DNA of 33,315 nucleotides from a virus, in IMG/VR virus record IMGVR_UViG_3300002460_000110, positions 1 to 33,315 of that record; one strand, given 5' to 3'. This document shows positions 8,001 to 15,646 of the stretch, piece by piece; position 1 is the stretch's first letter; every line of letters begins with the position of its first letter. The notes under the pieces are model-generated. The model ran no database searches, was not told where the DNA came from, and worked only from the letters and a program-made list of their open reading frames with translations. The translations under genes and the position numbers were made by a program.

Positions 8001-8521
8001 CCGAGTGCGATTCTTTGAAGTGTGAGATAAGTAGTGTCTATGCCTAATTTATCAAATATCCCACCGAAGAACGTGGAAGTAGCGGTAGATTCTACTTGAA
8101 TAGGGATTGTGGTTGTAGGCCGGAGAGTTGAAACTCCAAATTGGCCTGTAAAGAGTTGCCACGATTCACCGAAGCCGCCAGAACCGCCGCCTGTTATACA
8201 ATTAGAGCCAAGAGAGGTGAGAATGCCGGTAGAGCCAAACTGCGCGCACCCAGAGGTTTGCGGAGAAAGAGTGAATGTACCATCTATTTGAAGCGAACCT
8301 CGGAAAAGAGAAGTATTCGTTGTCGAGGTGGCAGTAATAGAACCTACCGTTGGAGAAGTGGTAGCAGAAAGTTTGGAAACACCAGACGTTGAGGTCGCAT
8401 AAATGACACCGCCATATGGTTTTATAATTTCTTGCGACTGATTAAAAACTTGTCCTAGAGATATAAGCGGGACAAGAAAAATAGTTATAAATAAGAGTTT
8501 TTTAGTAAGCGTATTCCACAT
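5018..8521 (-). CDS. large tail spike/fibre with beta-helix domain and signal peptide
   Basis: A 1167-residue protein with a Sec signal peptide (MWNTLTKKLLFITIFLVPLI). ATG 8521 is preferred over 8536 because GGAG sits about 9 bases before it. A Thr/Ser/Ala-rich part follows, with recurring modules (SSTFAGGI, GLSSSNGLTITGG) found at ~310-360 and again at ~895-930. Around residues 430-700 lies a right-handed beta-helix like that of pectate lyases: CEYTSIQTAINAG, then KIVGAGMGSTIITC and many short strands. This is typical of receptor-binding or depolymerizing tail spikes. The C-terminal ~130 residues form a compact domain ending in YVQVYGVYTRE. Many cysteines, often in pairs, would suit disulfides outside the cytoplasm. 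It overlaps the upstream fibre gene by 20 bp. Confidence 0.8.
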   Translation of the reverse strand: MWNTLTKKLLFITIFLVPLISLGQVFNQSQEIIKPYGGVIYATSTSGVSKLSATTSPTVGSITATSTTNTSLFRGSLQIDGTFTLSPQTSGCAQFGSTGILTSLGSNCITGGGSGGFGESWQLFTGQFGVSTLRPTTTIPIQVESTATSTFFGGIFDKLGIDTTYLTLQRIALGNGSATTTYTDLAGAGLTTSGTTLVVGAGTCITANANDVAVTSNCTDAATVDSIEGASFLRSDAADQYTGSGLLDIQSTGGFLISAAGTTTETRNVTTKGGLDASTFLKSTFGIFDTIAATSTTGTSTFAGIINVSQANSTSTFSGRVSTAGLSSSNGLTITGGAFRLNNESFTDLTGTGLDNTAGVLTPNCATITGSADLCDGNDATGAGGGAFPFTTGTNFGVTENATSTLIGLKTGLTASSTSWFTGINNKNWAISTTTTVCANDCEYTSIQTAINAGWRDIRLKEESYAGPVTITSSNTKIVGAGMGSTIITCDASTDGMCVSVATTSALTRVILEDFSIDNTNGTHFGLGLVTSDTSNVYTDHIEITDFLIQHLVKDSQNRSFYSSFNNMRYAGSNCFEASGTLANDNIMYMSRCIVDDSNGVGYNFVAAEGWKLVQPNSEPSSTIGVGIQIDGSSIGINIDSPWLESNATGISILAGALNTVISGGGRITANTVGINNAGSHTIISGPLISANTTNIIDTGYSGTYLTSDNDFTTAFTGIGTSTQASADTRLTLTGSFSTALEPMFWLNQNGAFAAGYSGIGFGMQAAGSSFPNGLGKFGCTPGASFALTSCTMMVANAGGKSLERFQINYNGFFGIGTSTIGAQLGVANNSLSSSPAFLVSTSTATATSTAFVIDKDGKIGVGTTSPYAQLSVAGLLGAGKLTVGQGYGSSTFAGGIGTAGLSSSNGLTITGGSINFGGDVLTDFVGTGLQVTSGALTLNATGDWTGTVDLNNFAGGAIGAGDLLYGSGAGSIAELSISASSTVLTNNGSTPAWTPSPQLTSLRVSGYMMIPNGAAPFVDNAGEIAFDTTDNQLILATSTDSSFPAVFPTTKSLISFGMSSTTYPFLNGGFVTTKHVGLGTKRDGFRVTEIMCSVWGGTSIVINLSDQNGANDTETATCSTTSTSTVNRISTNATWTAGESVILETGTVTGTPNQLYVQVYGVYTRE

Positions 8522-9458
8522 AGAAGTCGTCTCCATTTGAAGCCATTAACACAGTGATAGTATTCCCTGAACGCGACCATTTTGTTGTTTCAGTCAGGAA
8601 CTGACCATTTTGAAATACACCAAGAACCAAAGTCCACGGATTCGCAAGTTGTGTCAGGTCAAGCGTTACGTCATCGCCAGATTGTGTGCCAGAAAGTTTT
8701 TCGATGGAAATAGACATACCGCCGCCAGCTCCGCCACTTCCTCCACGGATAGGAATTTTCTTTATTTCTTTTGGAATCCTCGGCTTATTTTTAAGACCTT
8801 TTTCATAATCGAGTTTGTTTTCAGGTTCGAGTGTTTCAATACCTCTGGCAATTTCTTCAAAAGTAGGCAGTATAATCTCCTTCTCCACTTCTTTGATTAT
8901 TTCCCGTTTCTCGATAATCCGGTCAACAATAGGAATATCAATCTGCGAAGCAATTTTTTGTTTATCCTGTTCACTTAGAATATAAGCATCGCCTTTGTCG
9001 CCTTTAATTGGAGGCGGAATTTCTTTAAGAACAGTTTCTAAAATTCTTTCAACAATTTCGTCTTCATCAGCATCAAGACCATCTATACCCGGGTTCCCTT
9101 GCGGAATTTCTTTAAGAACAGTTTCTAAAATTCTTTCAACAATTTCGTCTTCATCAGCATCAAGACCATCTATACCCGGGTTCCCTTTAAGCATCTCCAC
9201 CTTGCCAAAAAGTTCGCTGAATTTTGTATCTGAAAGTTTTTTATTTATATTTTCATTTACTATTTCAATCGCCTCTTTAAGTTCCTTTCCAACTTCATTC
9301 ATCATACGGTCAAATTCATAGCGAGTTTCTTCCTGAATCGTAGCGATAGAATTTTGTAATTTTTCTTCTGTTCTTTGTTCCAATTCTTTAACAAGTTCCA
9401 TAAGCCCCAATGTTGGAGATGCCCTAAGTTTGATATATTTTTTAAGGTCAATAGACAT
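8502..9458 (-). CDS. coiled-coil fibre protein with duplicated collagen-like segment
   Basis: The protein has 318 residues. Residues ~15-90 are a long charged coiled coil. Residues ~91-150 hold two identical 29-residue copies that begin GNPGIDGLDADEDE and end in a helix, then GDKGD, so short collagen-like Gly-x-y turns alternate with helices. Another coiled coil follows (~185-215), then a Gly-rich linker (GGSGGAGGGMS) and a C-terminal beta domain ending DDFYVEYAY that looks like a fibre tip. The design is that of trimeric tail fibres. It lies just upstream of the spike gene with a short overlap, so the two may form one receptor-binding complex. Confidence 0.7.
   Translation of the reverse strand: MSIDLKKYIKLRASPTLGLMELVKELEQRTEEKLQNSIATIQEETRYEFDRMMNEVGKELKEAIEIVNENINKKLSDTKFSELFGKVEMLKGNPGIDGLDADEDEIVERILETVLKEIPQGNPGIDGLDADEDEIVERILETVLKEIPPPIKGDKGDAYILSEQDKQKIASQIDIPIVDRIIEKREIIKEVEKEIILPTFEEIARGIETLEPENKLDYEKGLKNKPRIPKEIKKIPIRGGSGGAGGGMSISIEKLSGTQSGDDVTLDLTQLANPWTLVLGVFQNGQFLTETTKWSRSGNTITVLMASNGDDFYVEYAY
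9014..9187. repeat. perfect 87-bp tandem duplication inside the fibre gene
   Basis: Positions 9014-9100 and 9101-9187 are identical over all 87 bases, giving a 29-residue in-frame duplication. No substitutions separate the copies, so the duplication is very recent, is kept identical by conversion, or was introduced during assembly. Confidence 0.95.
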
Positions 9459-9459
9459 C

Positions 9460-10263
9460 TTATTTTATGGTCTCAATGAGTTTTTTTGCAGCCTCTAAAA
9501 TCTTTTCTTGTGTAAGAGAATTGACATCTAGCATTGTTTTTATTTTTTGACCTAATTCGGGAAATCCCCTTAATTCCATTGAACGTGAAGCATTGTTAAT
9601 TATCTGTTCGGCAATTTTTGGATGATAAATTCTATCAATAGGGTCTTTAAAAACGTCGGTTAATTTAGCATCTCCGCTTTCAATCAATTTATCATACATG
9701 GTAATTGTATTTGGCGTATCGCCATGTGGAGAAAAATTAGCTTTAAGGCCTGATAAATCACGAGTAATAGGGTTAATTGACAGTCCCGCGCTAGGTTTGA
9801 TTGCTATGTTTAATTGAGGAAATGCTTTTGACGCGATGGAAGCAAGCGCGGAAGTGTCTAGGATTCCTTGACTGACAGCTTTAATACCAGCCGCGAGAGT
9901 GCCTAGATTTGTAGGGTCGTAGGCTTTGTCTCCCGCTTCATTTAAGAATTGTCTGCCGTATCCTTCCACTTTTCCAAGATCAGGAAGAAAACGAGATTTT
10001 GGAATATCATAGCCTTTCGATGGTTTTTTGCCCTGTATTTGTTGTGTAAGATCATAAGCTGTATTAGCGAGACGGAGAGGGGATTTGATGAGACTTTTAG
10101 CGGCTTCGGAAGCTGTACTGACAAGATTTTTTCCAAAAACGCGAGGAAATTGGCCGAGAGTGGTTTGAGAGGTTTTTTCTGTTACATCTTGAATACGCTC
10201 TCGCAAAGACGAAACAATCATTCCTAATCTTTCTCTTAATGGTTTTTGAGCGGTAGATGGCAT
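9460..10263 (-). CDS. putative internal virion (ejection) protein
   Basis: The 267-residue protein has no recognised enzymatic motif. The N-terminal ~100 residues are basic and helical (RERLGMIVSSLRERIQDVTEKT). The middle has Ala/Gly-rich amphipathic stretches (LGTLAAGIKAVSQGILD). The C-terminus (KEKILEAAKKLIETIK-like) is helical. Long amphipathic helical proteins between the tail and fibre genes of podovirus-like phages are commonly ejected with the DNA to build a conduit across the envelope. It lies in line with the 555-aa and 663-aa helical proteins upstream, which fit the same role. The start ATG 10263 follows an A/T-rich leader with no ribosome binding site. Assignment is by composition and position only. 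Confidence 0.5.
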   Translation of the reverse strand: MPSTAQKPLRERLGMIVSSLRERIQDVTEKTSQTTLGQFPRVFGKNLVSTASEAAKSLIKSPLRLANTAYDLTQQIQGKKPSKGYDIPKSRFLPDLGKVEGYGRQFLNEAGDKAYDPTNLGTLAAGIKAVSQGILDTSALASIASKAFPQLNIAIKPSAGLSINPITRDLSGLKANFSPHGDTPNTITMYDKLIESGDAKLTDVFKDPIDRIYHPKIAEQIINNASRSMELRGFPELGQKIKTMLDVNSLTQEKILEAAKKLIETIK

Positions 10264-10297
10264 TGACTTATTTTGACAAATATGATAGTATACTACT

Positions 10298-10447
10298 ATG
10301 AAACGTTTTATTAAAAATATAGCGATTATTTCGAGCGTATTATTTATCCTCTATTTAGTGTGGCCAGTTTTGTTATTTTTGGTTGGATTATTGATAGCTT
10401 GGGTTATTTTACGCCTTCTTGTTGAATTAGCTCTCTCGCGCGCCTAA
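10298..10447 (+). CDS. 49-aa hydrophobic membrane protein on the opposite strand
   Basis: The ORF starts at ATG 10298 and ends at TAA 10445-10447. It codes for a basic start (MKRFIKN) and then about 35 hydrophobic residues (IISSVLFILYLVWPVLLFLV and on), enough for one or two membrane helices. It fills a 140-bp gap in an otherwise gapless minus-strand operon and overlaps the 3' end of the 555-aa gene by 44 bp in antisense. Upstream are TTGACT (10264-10269) and TAGTAT (10286-10291) spaced 16 bp, and a palindrome ATAGTA-TAC-TACTAT (10285-10299) that touches the start codon. There is no ribosome binding site, so any transcript would be nearly leaderless. It could also be a chance ORF. Confidence 0.4.
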   Translation: MKRFIKNIAIISSVLFILYLVWPVLLFLVGLLIAWVILRLLVELALSRA

Positions 10448-12071
10448 AACGTTCTTCGGGTGTATTATATTTTTTCACGATTTCATCCCACACTCTTCCT
10501 AAAATTCCTGTTTTTGTCATAGATGGGATGTTAAGTTGTTGAAGAAGACTTGCTTGCCGGGAATCACCGGCGATTTCCATCGTCATTCTTGCGAGAGTTG
10601 CTTCATCAACAAGATCAACCCCTGTTAGTTTTTTTACTTCCTCAAACATTTCTTTTGTTCGTGCATCAGAAGGACTGAAAACACGTTTCATTAAAGAACC
10701 TCCTCTTTCGCCTTCTTTACCTAATTTCAAATTTAATTCGTTTCTAACTTTGACCATAGAAGAGTAACTATCATTCAAAGAACGATAACTGTCAGGAAGT
10801 TGAGATTTTAGAGCTTCGTTTAGTTGTCCTGTAATCGGCCTTAAAATTTGTTGGGGAGCGTCAGTAATGGGAATAGTCAAATCCCTTGAACCTGTATAAA
10901 TTCTATCTTGGATAAAATCAATAAACTTATCTACTTGTTTTGCTGTTGGATTACTACCAAGTTTTGTCGCCTCTTCCAAAATATCCCTGTATAATTTAGT
11001 ATCTCCTTCAACACTAGTTAAATATCCTATAGCATTTTGTAATTGTTGACGGAATTTAACAACAATAGAGCCAACTGGTTTATTACCTACAGACGCTCGG
11101 TTCAAAACGGTGTTTTTTTGTTGGCCAACAGTATCAAGTTTTCTTTGAATAGTGTCTAAGGCTTTTTGAGCTTCTTTACCTGCCATTTCAAGAGGGGTCG
11201 CATTTTTGAAATCTTCGGCGGCTTTCTTTGCAGTATTCGCATATAAATCAAATTTTTCTGGGGTTGTCCTTTTGAGAGTTGTTATATACTGCGGTTGCAA
11301 AGGTTCTGCTACTATCTTTTCAACGCTTTGGTTGATTGTTTCTCCAGTCTTTGCTATACCTTTTTCAATCTTGCCGGTGATACTAGCAACAGTTTCTTTA
11401 CCTGCTTGTGCTCCAGTTTTCGCCACACCACCAATAGCTTCTTTTGCGGCTGTCGAGGCTAAAGATATACCTTTTTCAATCACTTTAGTAGCTGGTCGGC
11501 CTCCAATCGCCCACAAAGCAAGTTCAGCAGAATCGGCAAGAGATTGATATACATCTGGCGTTACTTTTTTCTTTATTTCTGCCAAAGCTCCTTCAATTCT
11601 CCCCGAAATATCTGCCGCGCCTGTTAAAACATTCGTGCCGAATTTCCCTTGCGCAATTTCCTGCACTAATTTATTTTGAGACAAAGTATCAGCCGCTTTT
11701 TTAACAAAGCCTATCATCGGTTCAGCAATTATTCGTCCACCGATTCTTGCGGCAGTGCCAGCCGCTTTTAATGGTAATCCTGCCACGGCCAGAGCTTTTT
11801 CACCCACTCCTTGCGCTTCCGAAAATTGTTTTTCAAGTTCACTCCCTGTCTTTTGAATTTCCTCACTGGCAATCCTTCCCGGCAAAGATTCTGATCCCTG
11901 TTTCATTCCTAGAAAAGTGTCCTCTACCGGCGTTTCAGGTTCAAAATTTACTTGCGAGGCATAAACGGGATATTTTTCAATCACTTTTTGAGCAAGAGTT
12001 ACATCATCAAGAGCGTCATAAGCGCCGGGATATTTCTCTCTCACTTTTTTTGCGAACTCTTGTGGGGTCAT
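10404..12071 (-). CDS. large helical internal virion/ejection protein
   Basis: The 555-residue protein begins with MTPQEFAKKVREKYPGAYDA and a repeat-like second copy (LAQKVIEKYPVYASQV), a short helical module I recognise from internal or tail proteins of podovirus-like phages. Residues ~60-260 are Ala/Gly-rich amphipathic helices (GIAKTGETINQSVEKI) like those of ejected membrane-active proteins. Residues ~270-540 are long charged helices. No transglycosylase motif was seen. It overlaps the upstream 663-aa gene by 4 bp (ATGA). A role in moving DNA through the host envelope is inferred from composition and place. Confidence 0.55.
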   Translation of the reverse strand: MTPQEFAKKVREKYPGAYDALDDVTLAQKVIEKYPVYASQVNFEPETPVEDTFLGMKQGSESLPGRIASEEIQKTGSELEKQFSEAQGVGEKALAVAGLPLKAAGTAARIGGRIIAEPMIGFVKKAADTLSQNKLVQEIAQGKFGTNVLTGAADISGRIEGALAEIKKKVTPDVYQSLADSAELALWAIGGRPATKVIEKGISLASTAAKEAIGGVAKTGAQAGKETVASITGKIEKGIAKTGETINQSVEKIVAEPLQPQYITTLKRTTPEKFDLYANTAKKAAEDFKNATPLEMAGKEAQKALDTIQRKLDTVGQQKNTVLNRASVGNKPVGSIVVKFRQQLQNAIGYLTSVEGDTKLYRDILEEATKLGSNPTAKQVDKFIDFIQDRIYTGSRDLTIPITDAPQQILRPITGQLNEALKSQLPDSYRSLNDSYSSMVKVRNELNLKLGKEGERGGSLMKRVFSPSDARTKEMFEEVKKLTGVDLVDEATLARMTMEIAGDSRQASLLQQLNIPSMTKTGILGRVWDEIVKKYNTPEERFRRARELIQQEGVK

Positions 12072-14059
12072 AGATTTAGATTAAGAGGATTATTTCCAAC
12101 ATCAGGAAGTTCTAATGGATTTGTATCTTCTAAAGACTTATCTGAATATAAAGGTATTCTACTTTCAGGATTGGTAATGTTATCTATCTGAAGAGAAGGC
12201 AAAGAGACCTGCGAACGAATTGCATTGTATCGAGTTAAAGGATTATCAATCAGTTCTTGCATTTTTGTCTTCCATGTTTGCGCGGCTTCTTTAACAGTTG
12301 GAACTGAAGGTGAAATCAATCTATCCCATTCTGTTTCAGTCAAAGCCGAACCAGCTCTTTTGTTTATCATGTTTGCCGTCAAGCTATTGAGTTTATTTTG
12401 AATGGAAGCAGATTGTCCAATACCGAATTTCCTAGAAATAAAGCTCGCCATGCTTCCTGTAAAAGCTCCCACTTCGTTATTCCATCCTTTGCCAAGCAGT
12501 TTTTCGATCTCATCAACTTTATTTTTCACATATAAAATATCATCTTCGGATACAAAATCTTCATTCCCCGTCAATTTACGAGCCTCACTAAAAGCGGATA
12601 TTTCAACTTTGCGTATTGCTTTCAAGTCTTCCCCTTGATTTATTAAGTTAGCCACTCCCGCAAGATCATAATCACTCAATCCTTTCTGGCCGTTGATGTT
12701 AAGCAGGGTATTACGGAGGCCAACCGCTAAAGGTTTGTTTCTACTTACATTAAATCCATACACTTGATCCGCAATCTGCCATACATCAAGACCTTGCACT
12801 TTACCGGCTAAATACATTTGTTGTCCAATCTCAACATCTTTGTCAGAAAGTGAACGTCCTGTACCAAAAGCGAGCCGAGCCACAAGAGTTCCCTGTGCTA
12901 AATCAGTAAAACTTAAATTGTCGCTAATTCCAGCAACTTTCTTAGGAGGGTATAGAATTTCGTTTTTTACGAATTTCAATTCTTCCGGAGTAAGAATTTC
13001 CGATAAGGATTTGCCACCCAATGCGTCAGATGGATTATATAAACCGTTTGAGTTAAGAGTATCTTGAAATGTCTGTACATCCGCACCGCTCCATCCAAGA
13101 CCTCCCAACATCTTCCCAGTATCTTCACTGGTAAATTTGAACGCGTTTTTTGAAATATCCGCGCTTTCTTTTGGTGTTGTATCTTCAATGAAGTTTTTTA
13201 TTTCATCCGTGCTCACTTTTCCACCAAGAGAAGCAAAAATTTTACTCACGTCAGACGTTTTGAGAGTTTTAACCGCGTCAAAAATCAAACCTTGATTGTT
13301 AAGTTTTTTGTCTTCTTCTTGAATCTTTTTTAATCCATCCACCTGCGCTTTCTGAATCGCGGCAATTTCTTTATCTCGCTCATCCCGAAGCTCTTTGACA
13401 CTCTCAAATTGTTTGAGCGCCAGAGACATTTCATTATTGGCAAAGGCACTGTTAATTTGAGCGATGGCGTCCTGTTCCTTTTGATTGATTTCCGCAATTC
13501 TGCCAATACCTTGATTCACCATGTCCATGACATTGTCCGCCGCGTGTTCCGGAGAATATCTTGATATGCCGCCTCGAATCTGTAGAGTTTCTTCCAGCTT
13601 TTCTCTCCTCCTATTCGCTTCCTGCTGTTTAATCCGTATCTGCTCAAATTGGGATTGAATGGTCGTAATTTGCGCTTTTCTGGCTGTATCTAATTGATTT
13701 TTATAATTGTCGAAAAAGGTATTGGCTTCCGAAATGCGAGCGTTCATCCTATCGTCAGACTCCTCGATGGCGGTTTTTATCGGTGTCTCACCTGTTATCG
13801 AAGACACTTCATCAGCAAGCGATTGTTTAGCCGGTTCAGTCTTTGTTGGTTTTGGTTCAGGTTGCGGTTGCGGCTCGATAGCGGTTTTAATATCATTGAT
13901 TGTTTTCTCACCCAATGAGGAAGAAAAAGTGGTTACTGGCGCAGGAGTTTTGTTATCTGCGATGGATTGAATATAGGAAGGCGTGCCGGTTGAAACTCTA
14001 ACGCCATCTTGAAGAAGTGTCGCAGTACCTTCGGGATTTTGTTGTACGGTATATGCCAT
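12068..14059 (-). CDS. coiled-coil internal virion protein
   Basis: The 663-residue protein starts at ATG 14059 (MAYTVQQNPEGTATLLQDG), 5 bp beyond the stop of the preceding gene; longer starts would run into that gene. Residues ~60-80 are a Pro/Gln/Lys-rich linker (PQPQPEPKPTKTEP). Residues ~100-260 are a long coiled coil (IRIKQQEANRRREKLEETLQ). The remainder is helical with a module near the C-terminus (SLTANMINKRAGSALTETEW) that recurs in phage internal proteins. It is most likely an inner-capsid or ejection protein that pairs with the next gene. There are no membrane helices and no enzyme motifs. Confidence 0.55.
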   Translation of the reverse strand: MAYTVQQNPEGTATLLQDGVRVSTGTPSYIQSIADNKTPAPVTTFSSSLGEKTINDIKTAIEPQPQPEPKPTKTEPAKQSLADEVSSITGETPIKTAIEESDDRMNARISEANTFFDNYKNQLDTARKAQITTIQSQFEQIRIKQQEANRRREKLEETLQIRGGISRYSPEHAADNVMDMVNQGIGRIAEINQKEQDAIAQINSAFANNEMSLALKQFESVKELRDERDKEIAAIQKAQVDGLKKIQEEDKKLNNQGLIFDAVKTLKTSDVSKIFASLGGKVSTDEIKNFIEDTTPKESADISKNAFKFTSEDTGKMLGGLGWSGADVQTFQDTLNSNGLYNPSDALGGKSLSEILTPEELKFVKNEILYPPKKVAGISDNLSFTDLAQGTLVARLAFGTGRSLSDKDVEIGQQMYLAGKVQGLDVWQIADQVYGFNVSRNKPLAVGLRNTLLNINGQKGLSDYDLAGVANLINQGEDLKAIRKVEISAFSEARKLTGNEDFVSEDDILYVKNKVDEIEKLLGKGWNNEVGAFTGSMASFISRKFGIGQSASIQNKLNSLTANMINKRAGSALTETEWDRLISPSVPTVKEAAQTWKTKMQELIDNPLTRYNAIRSQVSLPSLQIDNITNPESRIPLYSDKSLEDTNPLELPDVGNNPLNLNL

Positions 14060-14064
14060 GTTTT

Positions 14065-15618
14065 TTAATATACTTTCCAAAAGAAAGCGCGTTGTCCTCC
14101 GGGTGTAGAACATCCCGATCCGCTTCCACCGTCGTTGGTAATCCAATTAAGAGTAAAACTTGTTGAAGATAAAACAGTTAATTGCGCCTCCATGGCTAAA
14201 ACGGTTGTATTACTGTCTGTTACTTCACTGTAAATAATTCTGTTAGGAGAAGTTGAAGCTCGTGGGTAAGATTGAGCATTTGTATCGCTAGAAAAAGTTG
14301 CTATTGAATTCCACATTGAATACTGCGATGTTCCAACTGTTGAAGTGGCCGCGCCGGTTGAATGTACAATCGCGCAGGTATTAGCCGGCGAGTTGTCGGC
14401 ATAATTACCTGAAGCGGTTATTTCAATAAAAGATGGCAATCTTCCTAGTGTGTGATTCACCACTTGATTTCCTGTCGAGCCATTGGCGATAAATGCTGTT
14501 CCCATATCAACATTCGGAGGCATCAAACGTAGATTTCCATTTGAATCTACTGTGAGGGGAGAAGAAGAAGCGACAGAAGTTGTGCTAATTCTAAAACCTC
14601 CAGCAAAAATGGCAGAGTCATTAACTGTAAGTCCTCCGCCCGAAGATAAACTTCCATTGAAATAATGCGCGTTATCCCATCGCACTTCTCCGGCGGTTGT
14701 TGTGGTCGGCAGAAACCAGCGAGAAATTTGGCCTAAACCGTCAGTTGTCGAACCTGTCGGGAATAAGCCTCCTTGCCTGAATACAGACAAAGAATAAGGA
14801 GATGATGTGCCAAAGAGAGAAGAAACAACCAGAGGCCGTCCTTCTGTTGAAGTGCCAATGCCTGTGCCAAGTTGCGAACCTAGAGTCGCAAGTTGGACAA
14901 CTCCCATTCCGCTAAATGTGGAGGTTGGCGCGCCAGTTATTGTCAGCGAATCGGCGTAGCCTCTTGTGGCTAGTTGATTGGAAGAAGAGGCGGCAGTCGT
15001 GCCATTCCACCACGGAATATCATCAAAATTCCACAGTTGAGTGATTGTCTCGGTGTTATTTTTATTAGCATAGCCTTCATAGAAACAAGGCGGAGAATTT
15101 GAGATAACAAACTCTGACGCGCCCGCGTGAGCAGTTTGAAGCGTGGAAGAAGCGGTATAAGGTGGCACACGGTCAAGTCCTCTCGTTACTCCTGTTAATT
15201 GCGCCGTACCATCGGAGTTTTGAGTAACTCCAGTGAAAGAAACGAATTCTTGCTTGCCCGAAGTATTACCCGGTTGAACCGTGCCGCATCCCAAATCTCC
15301 GAAATTCGTTATGGTAAATGTATTATACGAACCGTTTGGCCTCGTATAGCCGAATTTTGTCAAAGAAATGGTCGTCTGCGAGGCAGAAATACCGGAACCG
15401 GAAAGAAAATATCTTTCTCCGCCCACCGCGTTTCGGGTATCTCCACCAAGCGACAGGACGGAATTAACTTTATCAATCGAACTTTGCATTAAATTTTCAA
15501 TTTGATTGATTCGCCTATTCAACTGTGAGCTTTTTGAATCGGAGAAGTAATAGGCTCCATAAATAGTAAGGAGATAGAGAGCGAGAAAAGAAATTATTTT
15601 TATTATGTGAGAGGACAT
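14065..15618 (-). CDS. membrane-anchored fibre-like virion protein
   Basis: The 517-residue protein starts with a membrane helix (MSSHIIKIISFLALYLLTIY) followed by a short coiled coil (SQLNRRINQIENLMQ). Residues ~60-170 include the FVSFTGVTQNSDGTAQLTGV type of segment found in phage receptor-binding proteins that carry TGVTRGLDG motifs. The rest is Thr/Ser-rich beta structure with TSTxG modules and four well-spaced cysteines, ending in a compact tip (AFFWKVY). Architecture and position say tail fibre. The N-terminal helix with extracytoplasmic-looking composition is unexpected for a virion protein, and a cell-surface product cannot be ruled out. No ribosome binding site precedes the ATG. Confidence 0.6.
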   Translation of the reverse strand: MSSHIIKIISFLALYLLTIYGAYYFSDSKSSQLNRRINQIENLMQSSIDKVNSVLSLGGDTRNAVGGERYFLSGSGISASQTTISLTKFGYTRPNGSYNTFTITNFGDLGCGTVQPGNTSGKQEFVSFTGVTQNSDGTAQLTGVTRGLDRVPPYTASSTLQTAHAGASEFVISNSPPCFYEGYANKNNTETITQLWNFDDIPWWNGTTAASSSNQLATRGYADSLTITGAPTSTFSGMGVVQLATLGSQLGTGIGTSTEGRPLVVSSLFGTSSPYSLSVFRQGGLFPTGSTTDGLGQISRWFLPTTTTAGEVRWDNAHYFNGSLSSGGGLTVNDSAIFAGGFRISTTSVASSSPLTVDSNGNLRLMPPNVDMGTAFIANGSTGNQVVNHTLGRLPSFIEITASGNYADNSPANTCAIVHSTGAATSTVGTSQYSMWNSIATFSSDTNAQSYPRASTSPNRIIYSEVTDSNTTVLAMEAQLTVLSSTSFTLNWITNDGGSGSGCSTPGGQRAFFWKVY

Positions 15619-15646
15619 ATTTTTTATGTTTATTAAATTATAACAT

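Noticed and set aside
8522-8536. Earlier ATG (8536) as spike start
   Set aside because: No ribosome binding site before it, while GGAG precedes ATG 8521 at a normal distance and that start yields a cleaner signal peptide.
8995-9321. 108-aa Ser-rich plus-strand ORF
   Set aside because: Antisense shadow of the duplicated fibre segment; its repeats merely mirror the 87-bp duplication.
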